This document shows, piece after piece, positions 1 to 11,188 of a stretch of 64,000 nt of DNA (the first letter of the stretch is position 1; every line of letters begins with the position of its first letter). The notes under the pieces were generated by a model. The model saw only the letters and a program-made list of their open reading frames with translations. It was not told the DNA's origin and searched no databases. The position numbers and the translations under genes are program-made. The DNA is from Omphalotus guepiniiformis (Eukaryota > Basidiomycota > Agaricomycetes > Agaricales > Omphalotaceae): contig JAQOOI010000057.1 in assembly GCA_028554645.1 (NCBI GenBank), forward strand, positions 1 to 64,000, in the 5' to 3' direction.

Positions 1-93
1 AACCCTAACCCCTAACCTAACCCCTAACCCTAACCCCTAACCCCTAACCCCTAACCCTAACCCCTAACCCCTAACCCTAACCCCTAACCCTAA
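1..93. repeat. Telomere repeat tract (left chromosome end)
   Basis: The first 93 bases are an uninterrupted C-rich tract that splits into 14 units: eight CCCCTAA, five CCCTAA and one CCTAA. On the G-strand this is mostly TTAGGGG mixed with TTAGGG. The orientation (C-rich strand reading inward from base 1) is that of a left chromosome end. It shows the window begins at an assembled telomere. Confidence 0.97.
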
Positions 94-757
94 GCGTCAC
101 TAAGGGGGTGCAAAAAAATTTGACTTCGGTCAACATCTTCAACATGGACTAAGTACCTACCAAAGGTCTGAGTTGGCAGAGCAATGGCAGAGTCCAGACT
201 CTGGAGAGACGTCTCCAGCTCCGCGCAGACAATAGCACCGTGTGCTCGAGTCACTGAGCAGCCTGGCGTCTTACGCAGCCCCGGCGGGGCCATTCTCTAG
301 CCCTATGTATTGGTGGTGTACAGCGCGCGCTGGTGCAAAATACTAATGGCCAAACGAACACGAGCTGTAAGTATGAGGGGTCTGACACAGTAGATCTCAA
401 TGAGAGGGCAAAGAAAGGAGCACGAGTTGGCACTTGTTCTGCAGTTGTGCAAATATTGTTGCTCTAGACAAAGCTCGAGGCAATGGTAACATTCTGAAAA
501 GCGCAGAAGTTAAAACAGCGGTGGTAGGAACATACGTGCATAGCGACTAAGTGTACGGCCAGCAGTTGGCCGAGAAGTAAGTGGATTTCTACATTGGCAG
601 TCGGGGTTTCTGGCGGAAGGGGGGTTTCCCAGTTGTTTTATCTTTCTAAACAACACCCACGTCACTTAAGGGCAAAGTTTAGTTAGAAGGAGAGACGCAC
701 CGAGATCCTGAGTTCTCAAGGACCAGTTGGCGTAGCGTGAGCAAGGCGAAGTAGTAG
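94..757. other. Subtelomeric gene-free stretch
   Basis: No convincing reading frame, RNA gene or repeat was seen here. Short open frames exist on the minus strand but show no splice context or familiar motif. Confidence 0.6.
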
Positions 758-2485
758 TCGTCTACGACGGACACATTACGAGGCATTGTAAAGCTCAGAT
801 ACTATTGACCGTGGAGAACGGAATCGTAACCCTTCGCTGCATTCTTTATCAATGTCAAATTCGGGGAACAAAAGCAGCAACAATTTGCATAAATCGACGA
901 TGGACGCATGTGCCTTCATGATCTAATCTCACTGTACGACTCACAACGACTGACTCCATAAAATATAAAACAACAGACGTAAATGATCTACGACGAACAG
1001 AAATATTTTGACCGTCGCTTGACACTATTGAGTAATATTGCGACCTACCAGAGTCCGAAAGAGTGTAATTGCATCGATCACGAATTACGCGCGATCGAAG
1101 CAGTCGTCCACGACGGAAAGATGTATGTTGACCCCTTTAATGGCCGGTCCCGAGAAAGGAACGATCAGAAAACAACAGGGGAGGAGTTGCGCACAATGGA
1201 TGCAGTCATCTACGACGGAAGGTGCGTGAGTCTCGTATGCGAAGCAGTTGCACGACTCACCCAATTGCGTTGTGCATTCCATTAGCCGCACCATCCATAT
1301 ATTTCCACCGTTGACGATCCCGGTAACGAAACGTAGTGCACACAAATGAAGCAGTCTACGACGGAATTCATCTGTCTGTGTATGTCTTCAAGTTTTGATT
1401 GTGTGACTCACCAAATAATGAACAATTACCAGCTTAGCAGAATTGAAGTCATCTACGACGGACGCAATGGCCTCGAGTCTCGTGTTTTGTTTGAACCAGT
1501 TGGACGACTCACCAGACCTTGAAACTGAAGCAAATGTGAACTCATATATCTTGACACTTGACACTAAAGTGATTGTACTGGACTCACCAACGCCCACTAA
1601 GAGTCAATTTACATTGGCCGTCAATCGCGAACTGCACATGAATGAAGCAGTCGTCTACGACGGGAAGATGTACGCCGACTCTCGATTCGTCGATACGAGG
1701 GAAGGATCGTTCAGAAAAGAACGGAAACGAATTGCGCACTGTGGATGCAGTCTTCTACGACGGAAAGTAAGTTGATTTTCGTAGGTCACTACAAACGAGG
1801 GGGACGACTCACCCAAATTCTTGTCCATTTCCCATTCATCTATTGATACTGTGACTTATTCGTTGACGATCGCAAAAAGAACACGTTCAGAAGAGTTGTC
1901 TACGACGGATTGACCTTCTTTTAGCCAACTTTTATAGTATTGCGTTCCTGTATGACTCACCAAATAAAGAACAAACTTCAGAAGTAAAAAAGAGAAGTGA
2001 TCTACGACGGAAGTACCTTGAGCACCGTATATCACTCGAAGCATTCGTATTACCGACAGACTCCACAATCTAAAATTTACACGAGTCGTCTACGACGGAC
2101 AAATATGCCTTGAGTGTCACTTAGTACTTGTACGAAACCACCAGAACTCGAAGGAATGGTTGAGGTGTTTGCCCTGGCATTGATCGTCGATCACGAACGG
2201 CAGGCGCTTGAACCAGTCGTCTACGACGGAGATTGAAGGGAAGAGGACGAACTGCACCACAGAAATAGAAGAAAAGTGTGAGGTCTGATTATCGCATAAC
2301 AATGGACGAACTGTTCTTACTCAGCTGACTGTGTAGAGAACACACCCACGATATACATTCATCTACTACGGAGAAGTGTGAGTCAAGAGGTAAAATAGCA
2401 ACGAGTGCGTGGACTTACCGAATTTTGCCTATTAACGACCAAGATCAGAATTTTGAGACCTGTATAAGCCCCGTCTACGACGGAA
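758..2485 (+). repeat. Array of GTCGTCTACGACGG motifs
   Basis: A short motif close to GTCGTCTACGACGGA recurs about a dozen times in the same orientation: near 758, 985 (variant), 1104, 1206, 1354, 1449, 1650, 1750, 1896, 2000, 2086, 2216, 2361 (degenerate) and 2471. Spacing is irregular, about 85-200 bases. GTCGT and ACGAC form inverted arms around a central CT. The DNA between copies is not obviously repeated, so this is an interspersed motif rather than a simple satellite. Further copies lie at 5579-5590 (reverse) and 18372-18386. No gene is supported in this stretch; small open frames simply read the motif as VVYDG or SVVDD. Confidence 0.8.
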
Positions 2486-2679
2486 AGTGTTTATAAAATG
2501 TTGTTATAAAATGTTGTTATTATAAACGTTCAGCGCTCAGCTCTTTGATGGTGTCGGTCTTCACCTCAACTCACGAAATGTTTTCCAGCAAGCAGTAATC
2601 AACCAACCAATTTAAAAGAGGATGTACGAATGAATTGCTGCTTTTTCAAAAAATTGTTCAACAAGAGATCAAACTATAG

Positions 2680-5488
2680 CTACGCTTCCCAGTACGAGTA
2701 CTCTTGGCATAACAGTGAGTCCGCGAGGCTATTGATACCATTTTGGAATGCTGCTGTGTGGGAGACCTTCTGCTTCAGCTGCACTTTCCATTCCGTCGCC
2801 GTCAGAAGTTTCGCCTTTCCTTCTGTAATCTGAGCAAGTCGTCTCTGATACCAATTTTCGCAATCGACCGACCAGTAACCAACATTGCATCCTCCCTTCT
2901 CCCATGTCGCGGCTTTCGGCCACCATGACCGTTCCTCCACTTGTGTTCCCCTTCCTGAGCAACATAGAAATAGTGTCAGTGTCTGGGCATGTAGGGAGAT
3001 TCAGTAGAAAACACCCACCTGTTCTGACGAAGTACACACCGCATATCATATTCTCCGTTTGAACGTCCAGGGCGACATCGTCGACAACATAATACTTTTC
3101 GGCTTCCTCGATGACTGCGTAATTCGTCTTCGACGGACCACATGTGACAGATTTTGGATCCACGATGTCCTGTGCAAGTCTCCACAAAATACCACCACGC
3201 ATGCGTGCAACGCGTCCCAACCTAGACCGCAAGAGATCATTCTTGGTCTCCTCGTATGCTGCATATTCAACCACATCGAATTGATGGCCTTGAGATCGGA
3301 CACCAAGTGCTGCAATGCGTTTGTTTTCGATTGGAGGGGGAGGCCTGGTGCGCACAAGCTTGACTGTCGAGAATCGAATACCCCGTTCAAGAAGACTTCT
3401 TGCTATTGCTAGGATACCCGTTTGATTTTCGCGGTAGATTTGGACAACGGTTGTTGCGTCGTATAATGCTAGGACCCACCATTGCCGGTAAAGAGGGGTG
3501 GCACGTATGCCAATCAAGTGTAAGTTCTTCCCCACCCTCTCGTATTGCCAGTTAAGGTGATGATGGATATCCTTGGCAAGTCGAGGTTCGAAGTCCCAGA
3601 GAGGGGGAAAAGCTCTGGGATTCTCTTTATTGGCAACAACAAAGTTGTAAACGTCTACTGCCGCTGGCGCAAGTTCATCTTCGACGAAGGCTTTCATCCC
3701 AAGACGAACCATGCAGTCAAATGTTTTGGTCACGTTGGAAGCGCAATTGTCATACTTTCTCATACGGGCGTCGGTAACATACGGAGTATTGGCACGAAAA
3801 CCGTATCGAGTGTGAAGGACATTCTCCAATGACATTGTCTGCACCACATTGCGAGGCACGATGTCTCCAAAATAGTGCTTCACATCAGTGATATGAAGGT
3901 CGCGGCTAGCACCCTCAGATACTGTGGAAATAGCAGTGGGCAGCATGATGGCAGTGGAAAGTACTGTTGTTGTTGTCGAGGCTGAACCAGGAGGAATTGG
4001 CATTTGTGGAGGCAACGGTTGACGGGTGACGACATTGCTACTGTGTTTCTGCGACGACGGAGACGATATTGGAGATACTGGTTCTGATGGCTGGTCTCCA
4101 TAGTCGGATTCGTCGTCGTCGTCGTCGACCTGTCTAGGGAGCTCGAGATCCCATTCGTCCAGAAAGCCATAATAGGTACGACGAGCTCGATGTATGGCAC
4201 CCCATCTCACTTTCCAATCCCGACGCGGCACCAGGTTTCTCAGTTCGTGCCCACCCGCACAACATACCCACTCAAACATCGCGACTCCAACAGTTGGCTC
4301 CCCCAAAGTGAAATCAAAGTTCTCCCCTACGGCCTGTACCTCTCTCTGGGTGCGAGCTTCACGTTCGCTCTCGCTCTCGTGAGAAACGAATTCGTTCTCT
4401 TCATCAGCCATTCGCTTTTTGAATTCAGACATTGTTTCGCGTGGTAGCTGGCGTGATGCTGTCGAAGGAACAGGAAGGGGTGCAGTCGTCGTCGACAGAG
4501 TGGAAGAATCACCAGAAGCATCGATATCCATCTGAAGACTTGAATCGAAAGCCTCGGTTTCCAATACTGCATCAGGAGGAGTCTGTTTGTCAGACGTGGC
4601 GTCAGAGCGAGTCTTTGGCGCGGGTTGCGCACCAAATGCCATGGCCGCTCGTGCCTTGGATTGTTTTGTGTCTGACTCGGTAGGAAAGTATTTCTTCATG
4701 TACTCAGTGTCAAGAACCGGATAAGGCTGGTAACCCCACCAAATCCATAAAGGCACGTGTGCTATTTTGAACGCAGGGAAGCTAATTGCCCAGACCGAAT
4801 GATACCCATTAACATAGGCTCCTGGGCGGAACCCAGGTGAGAAATCACAGATAAATGACTTCTGAAGTTCCGTGAGCCACTGCGCGTATACGCCTTGCTC
4901 ACGACAGGCAGTGACCCACCCCGGTTCACGAAGCTCGGTGTCGGACTCGGACATGTTAGAAGCGATGGCAAAAGAACACAATGCAGAGAGGCAGATGAAA
5001 GCATATATAGCTCTATAGGCAACAGCAAGGAGATTATCGTCGTTGTTGTAAGAATCGGTGTAACCGCAACTACTAGGTAGGAAAAGTACACCCAGCTCTC
5101 TGTTGTCAGGATACCGTCGTTTCATAAGGAATGTAGCTAGGCCGCATAGCGCGGTCTCCAGACGTTGCCATGAGCTGATAACATTCGGGTGAAGCCGTCT
5201 CCTCGGGTAATGGCCGCGTGAAACTGACACGATTGGGAGAGGTCGAGCAGTGACGTCCAAGCGCGAAAAAATAGCACCTTCGAACCTCGGCCTGACGGGC
5301 CAGAATGCGAGATATGGATAGAGGTTAGACATCCAGCGGGGTTTAACGAAATCAGAAAAACGAAAGTTGGCTGGGATTTGTGCGTCAAAGCGAGGAATTG
5401 GTGTCTGTAGAGTGGTAACGTTCGGTGATGACCAGTACCCAAACAGTTCGGGGTCATAAAACACTTTCGAGTCTACGAATTTCTCCAT
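2680..5488 (-). CDS. Hypothetical protein, 914 aa, two exons
   Basis: Not recognised; no function is assigned. The model is exon 5488-3019, a 64-base intron (GTGGGT...TGCTCAG) and exon 2954-2680. Splicing replaces a poor unspliced tail with a Trp-rich one (SWWPKAATWEKGG, GYWSVDCENWYQRRL), which convinces me the intron is real. The N-terminal half is hydrophobic and aromatic (IWWGYQPYPVLD). The middle is a low-complexity acidic and Ser/Pro/Thr-rich linker with DDDDDESD around residues 460-480. The C-terminal third looks globular. I chose the ATG at 5488 because a frame-compatible exon upstream has no ATG; an unannotated upstream exon is possible (see 5557-5703). It is the first gene inside the telomere. 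Its frame stays open for over 2.4 kb, so it is probably functional. Confidence 0.75.
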
Positions 5489-5556
5489 CTCGACGCTTGA
5501 AGCAAATATTAGTTTGAGTAAAAGGTCGAGTACACATGAAGGCTTACCAATGATCA

Positions 5557-5703
5557 AATGTCTTCAATTACAAGAGGGCCGTCGTAGACGTCCAGAAACG
5601 AGTCCAACGTAGGACCAAGCGAATCGATGAAGTGCAGAGGTGAAAGCTGATGAAGTGTAGGTAAGAGAGTGCGGCGGAATGGCTGAATGAACAATTGCGC
5701 ACC
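5557..5703 (-). other. Possible upstream exon of the 914-aa gene
   Basis: This minus-strand frame, open from 5703 to a TGA at 5556, reads like protein (LHFIDSLGPTLDSFLDVYDG). It contains one copy of the subtelomeric motif as the codons for DVYDG. A GTAATT donor inside it and a GAG-ending acceptor at the ATG 5488 would join it in frame to the next gene. There is no ATG in this frame, so it cannot be a first exon by itself. Confidence 0.35.
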
Positions 5704-5820
5704 TTATGAGTTCAATTTCGTATCCCTGTGATTATGTTGCTTTCTGCACTTCAATATAAACCGTTCGTGCACGTTCGTACCCCCAGTAGTCGCAAAGATC
5801 GGTTGAGGCTATCAAAAGGA

Positions 5821-5840
5821 ACGAGAAGTTTACTTCTCGT
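5821..5840. other. Palindrome ACGAGAAGT-TT-ACTTCTCGT
   Basis: Perfect 9-base arms around two bases. It is the first of four related inverted repeats in the duplicated block; the others are at 5894-5910 (AAGAAGT arms), 6866-6888 (AACAAGAAG arms) and 6926-6947 (TACAAGAAGT arms). Confidence 0.7.
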
Positions 5841-6265
5841 AGCTTCTGAATACGGGCGTCGAGTCTTGAAGGTGTCACGCACAGGGAGGGTGAAAGAAGT
5901 TGTACTTCTTGCAGCCTGATCGTCGTGGTACTGAACAAAGCTGAACAAAGGACAAAGACGCTTCAAAAGCTGTGCTGTGGGAACTTTCGTCACGATGCCG
6001 CGGCAAGCCACTTACGTACACTTTTCGTTGGTGGGGTTAGGGGTGGTAATTTTCACACTGCATTTTAGGAGCCGTCGTGGACGGATAAGTCTCGAGCACA
6101 GAACCTGGTTGCTTCGAAGAATATACATACATTTGGCTAAAGTACCATTACGGTCTCTCTTTCCTCAGCACGACGATATACTTACTAGGTGGCGAACAGA
6201 GTTAGCAATAAGAAAACGAGCTGATATTACATCGACATCCGCATCCGAGAACTTAATTTCTACAC

Positions 6266-6545
6266 TCAGCAAATGCTCGTATCTGTGAGATGCGGACACG
6301 CTGCATTGCAATTGTAACAGTCAGCACTCGAAGTAAATTTTTGAACAGAATGGTTTACGCACGACATACGGTGAGCATGTACTCTCAAAGTGCGAGGCCC
6401 TCCTCCGTCTGACGATGGTAATGCAGGGGTGCCTTCAAAAGACAACGTCGTCATCGAATACACTGACATCTATCAATTGGGAGCGGAAGCACATGACCTA
6501 CATTCTCCGACTGCGTTGTCCTGAGCGTAAATCTTGTACAATGAA
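6266..6545 (-). pseudogene. Dead partial copy of the 174-aa gene
   Basis: Aligned to the neighbour at 7210-7872, this copy keeps the second half of exon 2, a clear intron (GTATGT...ATGCAG) and the start of exon 3. The conserved Trp codon after GVVF has become TGA, the frame is shifted, and no counterpart of exon 1 exists. It is therefore a truncated pseudogene produced by the tandem duplication. Confidence 0.65.
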
Positions 6546-6925
6546 CAAAAGTCGATTCTTCACAGATACCAGACAAAGGGTTACATGTGTAATACAGCAC
6601 GGGCCTTGTGAAGGGAGGTTAAGTGTGACCGTCGTCGACGGATGCCACGAGTATGCACTCACCAAAAAGACAGAGAATTCATGCAGTACAAGCCTTGTCG
6701 GGGATCGAATCCGAGCATTCTACACACACCGAACAATGAATGACGGCCACGTCGCCACAAGCCTTGTTGGGGTGGTCGGTTGTTGTTGTGAGAAGAATTT
6801 GTTGCAGGTGACCACCAAGTATAGTGCGGATAGCTGCAGAAAGATCGGGGACGCGTAGGAGAAGGAACAAGAAGGTTTACTTCTTGTTGCTACAAGTGAG
6901 TTGGTCTTGTGGAAGAAGGGTAGGG

Positions 6926-6947
6926 TACAAGAAGTGTACTTCTTGTA
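6926..6947. other. Palindrome TACAAGAAGT-GT-ACTTCTTGTA
   Basis: Ten-base perfect arms around GT, in the right-hand copy of the tandem duplication. The arms differ from those at 5821 yet remain complementary, so the symmetry rather than the exact sequence is kept. Confidence 0.7.
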
Positions 6948-7209
6948 GCCTGTCGTCGTGGTACTGGACGAAGGAGGGATCAAAGCTGTGCTGTGGGAAC
7001 TTTCGCCAACGACGCCGAGGCGAGTGCCGCGGTATGCCCAAATCGGCAGTGTTGCAGTTCTCAGTCGTGCGTCCGTGAATAAGGGTGGGTTTTCATTCAC
7101 AAACAAGAACGGACAAACATCAAACTATGAATCCTCCGAGTCATACATCCACGTCGTACTGCCCCGTCTTTCCTTGCGCCTGTGCACTACAAATGTGCTT
7201 GGACACAAG

Positions 7210-7872
7210 TCACACATAGTACTCATCCGGATCTGGAAATACGAATATGGTGTTCTGCAGATCCTCATATCTGTGAGCGAGATGCGGGCACGCTGTACTA
7301 TACTCCAAGCGTAACAATTAGCATCAAAAGTAAACGAAATTGAATAGGATTAATACGCACGATACACAGTGAGCAAGAACCCTCAAACTGTCTATCAGCT
7401 CCGGTTTACGAGGCCTCCCATCTGATGTGAGGGCAATGATTATTGAGGAGTGCCTCCAAAAGACAACGCCGTCTTCGGCTCGAGTGCAATGACCATTGCA
7501 TGTATCAATTGGAAGCGGACCCGGACCGAAGCCGATGACCCAGAGGTATTCTGGTTCTCCGTCCACACTGGCCTGAGCGTAAATCTTTTGCGATGTCACT
7601 GGACCGGTATGCTGGAAATAGTGCGAGTTTATGAGTGCATCATAGAACGCTACATTCCACCCCATGGGGTGTTCGTCGACAATGAGAGGAAACGGGGATG
7701 CGTTCGTCGAGTCGTGAGCAAGATAAATCCCGTGGTAGAGTCGCTGATCAGGCTAACATAACAAACAACAGGTAAGTCACGCAACGACAGTGTTAGGATT
7801 CAACAACAGACATACCCGTATCAAGAGCTCCAAATCATGATCAATCTGACGGTCGACACTTGCTCGGTCCAT
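7210..7872 (-). CDS. Hypothetical protein, 174 aa, three exons
   Basis: Not recognised. Exons are 7872-7816, 7752-7368 and 7292-7210 (57, 385 and 83 bases, total 525 including stop). Intron 1 is GTATGT...ATGTTAG with a CTAAC branch; intron 2 is GTGTAT...GTACAG, supported by the better GTATGT donor at the same place in the dead copy. The start is the first ATG in frame (MDRASVDRQ). Conserved-looking segments are LYHGIYLAHD, DEHPMGWNVAFYDAL, YLWVIGFGPGPLPIDTC and a C-terminal VFPDPDEYYV. No signal peptide or membrane segment is visible. The protein is compact and globular-looking. The duplicate next door suggests a locally expanding family. Confidence 0.7.
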
Positions 7873-8060
7873 GTGGATTGTACTGAACGCATTTTGAGAT
7901 GGCTTTTTAAGTCAGACCGTTCTGTGGCTGAAGGCGGAAATTACCTGTTTTGATATGGCTAAAAAAAGTGGCGCAGGTAACAGCATGTAAAGAAGCCGAA
8001 TTATATGAATTGCAGCGTTGTACAGACGTGAAGTGCGTAAGAATAGGTACAGTGCTTGAT

Positions 8061-10752
8061 CTAAGAATCCACATCCATGGGCTCCTCCTCATCCGAGTCA
8101 TCCTCATCCTCCCATGTCGGTTTCTTTCGGCACAAGATCCGCGGAGCAGGGCCGGTAGTACCACGAGGAAGGCGCTCAAAGCCTTTCACCTTCTGTTGCG
8201 TACTCCACAATTTATCGGAGCACGCATGAGGTATCCAATATAGCTGGAACACCCTTCTGCGAAGCTCGCTCCGTAGAGCAGCTGCTGTCTTCCGTTTCAT
8301 CCCCGACGTAAGTTCCTTCCAGTTCCTATAGTACGTGCACTGCGTGTAGTTTTGAATCTTCAAAGATGCCTCATGGCCCTTGAGGGGGAACAGGTGATTG
8401 AACGCAAGTTCGTAATCTCCTTTGGACGCAACTTTCCATCTACACGCTGTCCAGTTGTCTGACAACGTAAGATTCATGTAAAGGTCTTCTGTAACTGTGA
8501 CGCGTTGGCCTGGGGGTATTTTCAGGTAACCCGATCCACCTTTCGGTGATGGTGACTTCACAGCAAGATCAATCAGGAACTGCCTCCACAATTGAGACGC
8601 CACTTCATCGATGTTACCGCTGACACTCGGCACACTTTCGCGTTCCCCCGACTCGTCCTCCATATCTGACCCCTCCACTCTAAGCGGCGGAGGAAGCGCA
8701 TGCCCTTTCGAGGCCAGATCGAACGTGATGCTTGGTGAGTCGGACTCGCCAGCGATAGGAATGAAAGTCGGAGTTCTTCTGCTTTTGTTCGACACGAGCC
8801 GGTGAGGGTGAACTGTATCTCGAGGAAGCAGTCCCTTAGGATCGAACTTGTAGCGTATATCTTCCCTCGTAGCATTGAATAGATAACGGAAATCCTCATC
8901 GGGGAGCCAGGCATCAGGGGCTACCCGCATTCTTGGCACATCGAATTCTACCACAATACGACGGAGAAATATTGCCCCGTACGGATTATATGGAAGTACG
9001 GGATTGACATCGTCACCTGAGAACTCATCGTCATCGTCATCGTATCCCGCCGCCGAAGTGAACAACACCGTATTGAGATCTATCTCAAATGCATCGGTGA
9101 GAGGAAGGACTGTCCGCATAAGGCTTCTTGCCGCGGATCCATCGTCGGGACGAGCATGAAGGCCATTCAGCAGCCAAACACATGTGGCCGTTAGGTAGAG
9201 TGCCTCGTTGATGACGCGCTTGCGAGGGTCACTGAGTGCTTGCTGCATTAGGACACAACTGATGGCTTCAACACGGTACGACCTGAAATTCCTACACACA
9301 GGTTAGCCCAAGTTCGTTGTCGATCATTACTAGCAAAGACTTACCACCACACTGATCGTCGGAAAGATAACAAAGAACCAAGGACAACATTGCGTGATAC
9401 CTTCAGGAGAACCTCTGTGGCATATTTGAAAGGAACTCGGATTTCGATGCGAGCGTTGGATGCACTATCAGTGATGGCATTCTTATACAGATTGAATAGC
9501 CCCTCAACGAAGGCAGGGGGTTGGGTAGAGCCCATAGCCGAGGCAATATCAATCGCCTTCCCGTGATGTTGTCCGTCCGGATTGTAAGTGAGTGCCTTGT
9601 CCGTGGTGTACATCTGTAGATATGCGGCCTCGTATTGTCCTCTCCCGTGAGTCCCGGGCTCAATCCTACACCCAGACACAGCCATGAGATGACTGACGAT
9701 GTCGCGGGAATATTTCGAGCTACCCAATGACGTGATGCGGCTAGCATCACGGTCAGGGATATTCAGGACTTCACGCACCATGTGGAAATGCGATGAAGTC
9801 ATCCACTGGAGGCACCGTTCGTCTTCGCTGCAGTACTCGACTCCAACGTCAATCCACCAGTTTCCATTCCGTAACGCTTCCTCAGGTATCTTCGCTTCCT
9901 CCATGTAGGCTCGTAGACTCTCCTCGGCTGCTCGACGCCTCATGGTGTGTTTGGTCCCGAGCTTCGTGCCGCGGATAGTATGAGTGAAAAAGAAATCTTG
10001 TGCCCACAAGACATCAAACTCCGCCAGCTTAAAACGAAGTTTGGCTGCGAGTTTGGGAACTACCCAGTCCGGGATCATCTTCGTTTGATAGGCCATATGG
10101 CCTGATCTCTTCCTGGCGCGAAAGATCTCGTCGCGATATGTGGCAGGCCAGTCGCCCTTGTCGTGTGGAAGCAGTTCTGCGATAGCGGGGCGAAGACCTT
10201 TCTCATAGAAAGCGACTCTCTGATCAGCCGAGAGCTGTGGTCGGAGAGAGCCCTCACCCGCCAGAGTCGGGAAGAAGATATGGATTTGGTGTCGCATTCC
10301 CCAACTTCCGATTTGAAAGTTTGGTATACGATGCAGCGCTACATGCTTGTGACCCTAATTGAAGTTAGCTATATGAAGAAGTCTCGAATTATGACGATGG
10401 TACTCACATTCCTTTGCCGCACTGGGTACGTTAAGTGAATGCTCGTTTTTAGGACTTCCGCCGGGTTGGGGATTGGAGCGATGTTGACTGTACCCTGGAC
10501 AAGGATGTCATTGGTGATTCCAATGACAGAGTCATAGTCTCGAGTGACGGAGATGCCAGGATTCTGGCCAGTTTGGAAAGCGTTCCGCGTAGGGTCGATG
10601 ACAGCCTGGTGCCCTAAACCCACATGTTCTGCGGTAAGGAGAAAGCGCTGGAACTGGACATTGTCCTCTTCATCAAGCTCTTTCGCCGCACGTATGTAGT
10701 CTCGAAGGGAGTACGCTTTCGGGGGTAGTGTAGAATACAAGTTTGGGGACAT
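8061..10752 (-). CDS. Hypothetical protein, 861 aa, three exons
   Basis: Not recognised, though it has the look of a large lineage-restricted family. Exons are 10752-10408, 10354-9345 and 9291-8061 (345, 1010 and 1231 bases, an exact multiple of three). Donors are GTGAGT and GTAAGT, acceptors CAATTAG and GTGTAG. The start MSPNLYSTLPPKAYSLRDYI is the ATG nearest the exon and lies after an upstream stop-rich leader. Segments worth searching are NGNWWIDVGVEYCSEDERC, QWMTSSHFHMVREVL and the acidic tail EDEDDSDEEEPMDVDS. Residues 600-640 are acidic (DDDDDEFSGDD). No transmembrane helix is seen. It lies between the 174-aa gene and the big inverted repeat, on the same strand as the two genes nearer the telomere. 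Confidence 0.75.
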
Positions 10753-11188
10753 TGTAGATGGCGGGTTGGCACAAAATTCAAGTAATACGAATGTTACGAG
10801 TGCAGAGTTCCAATGGAAAAATTGGGCAGGTGTACTTTTTGAGCGAAGACTGGTCATTTTATAGTACTTATCGCAACAACAATCGTACAGAGTTATCAAA
10901 TGAAAATAGTTCTATCGTGACTTGAGTACAAAGGAACTTCCACCGATAACGAGGATGCACTGAGGACGAGATTGGCGTGAGGAATGTAAGCGAGCTTCGA
11001 GTTACACGATTAGAAGATTGTACTCACAAGTAAGGATATCCGTCGACGACGTAAAGAAAAACAACAAAACCCCCCCTTCTAACCCAGGAAAGTAACCCAG
11101 GAAAGGATCCGTCCAGGAAGGATGCACAGAGGGTGCGTGTACCGTCGTGTATAGAGGAGCTTGTTGCATGGCATCGTGCCCGGAGATG
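10753..11188. other. Gene-free stretch with a partial repeat unit
   Basis: No gene seen. Bases 11103-11188 repeat the AAGGATCCGTCCAGGAAGG unit that recurs within the adjoining inverted-repeat arm at 11280 and 11451. Confidence 0.5.

Larger units (their letters stand above)
5821..7600. repeat. Diverged ~1.03 kb tandem duplication
   Basis: Segment ~5821-6545 resembles segment ~6866-7590. Matching landmarks include GTGCTGTGGGAACTTTCG (5969 and 6989), CGTATCTGTGAG-like sequence (6275 and 7266) and TGCCTTCAAAAGACAACG (6428 and 7449 region). The offset is close to 1,020-1,045 bases with small indels. The right copy holds the intact 174-aa gene, the left copy a dead partial one. Confidence 0.75.

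Noticed and set aside
1085..2302. Small subtelomeric frames reading VVYDG or SVVDD
   Set aside because: They only translate the recurrent 14-base motif; stops are frequent and no consistent exon chain could be built.
2729..3030. Unspliced C-terminus of the first gene (ending SSIPKWYQ)
   Set aside because: A 64-base GT-AG intron switches to a frame with a Trp-rich, globular-looking tail ending at 2680, which fits better.
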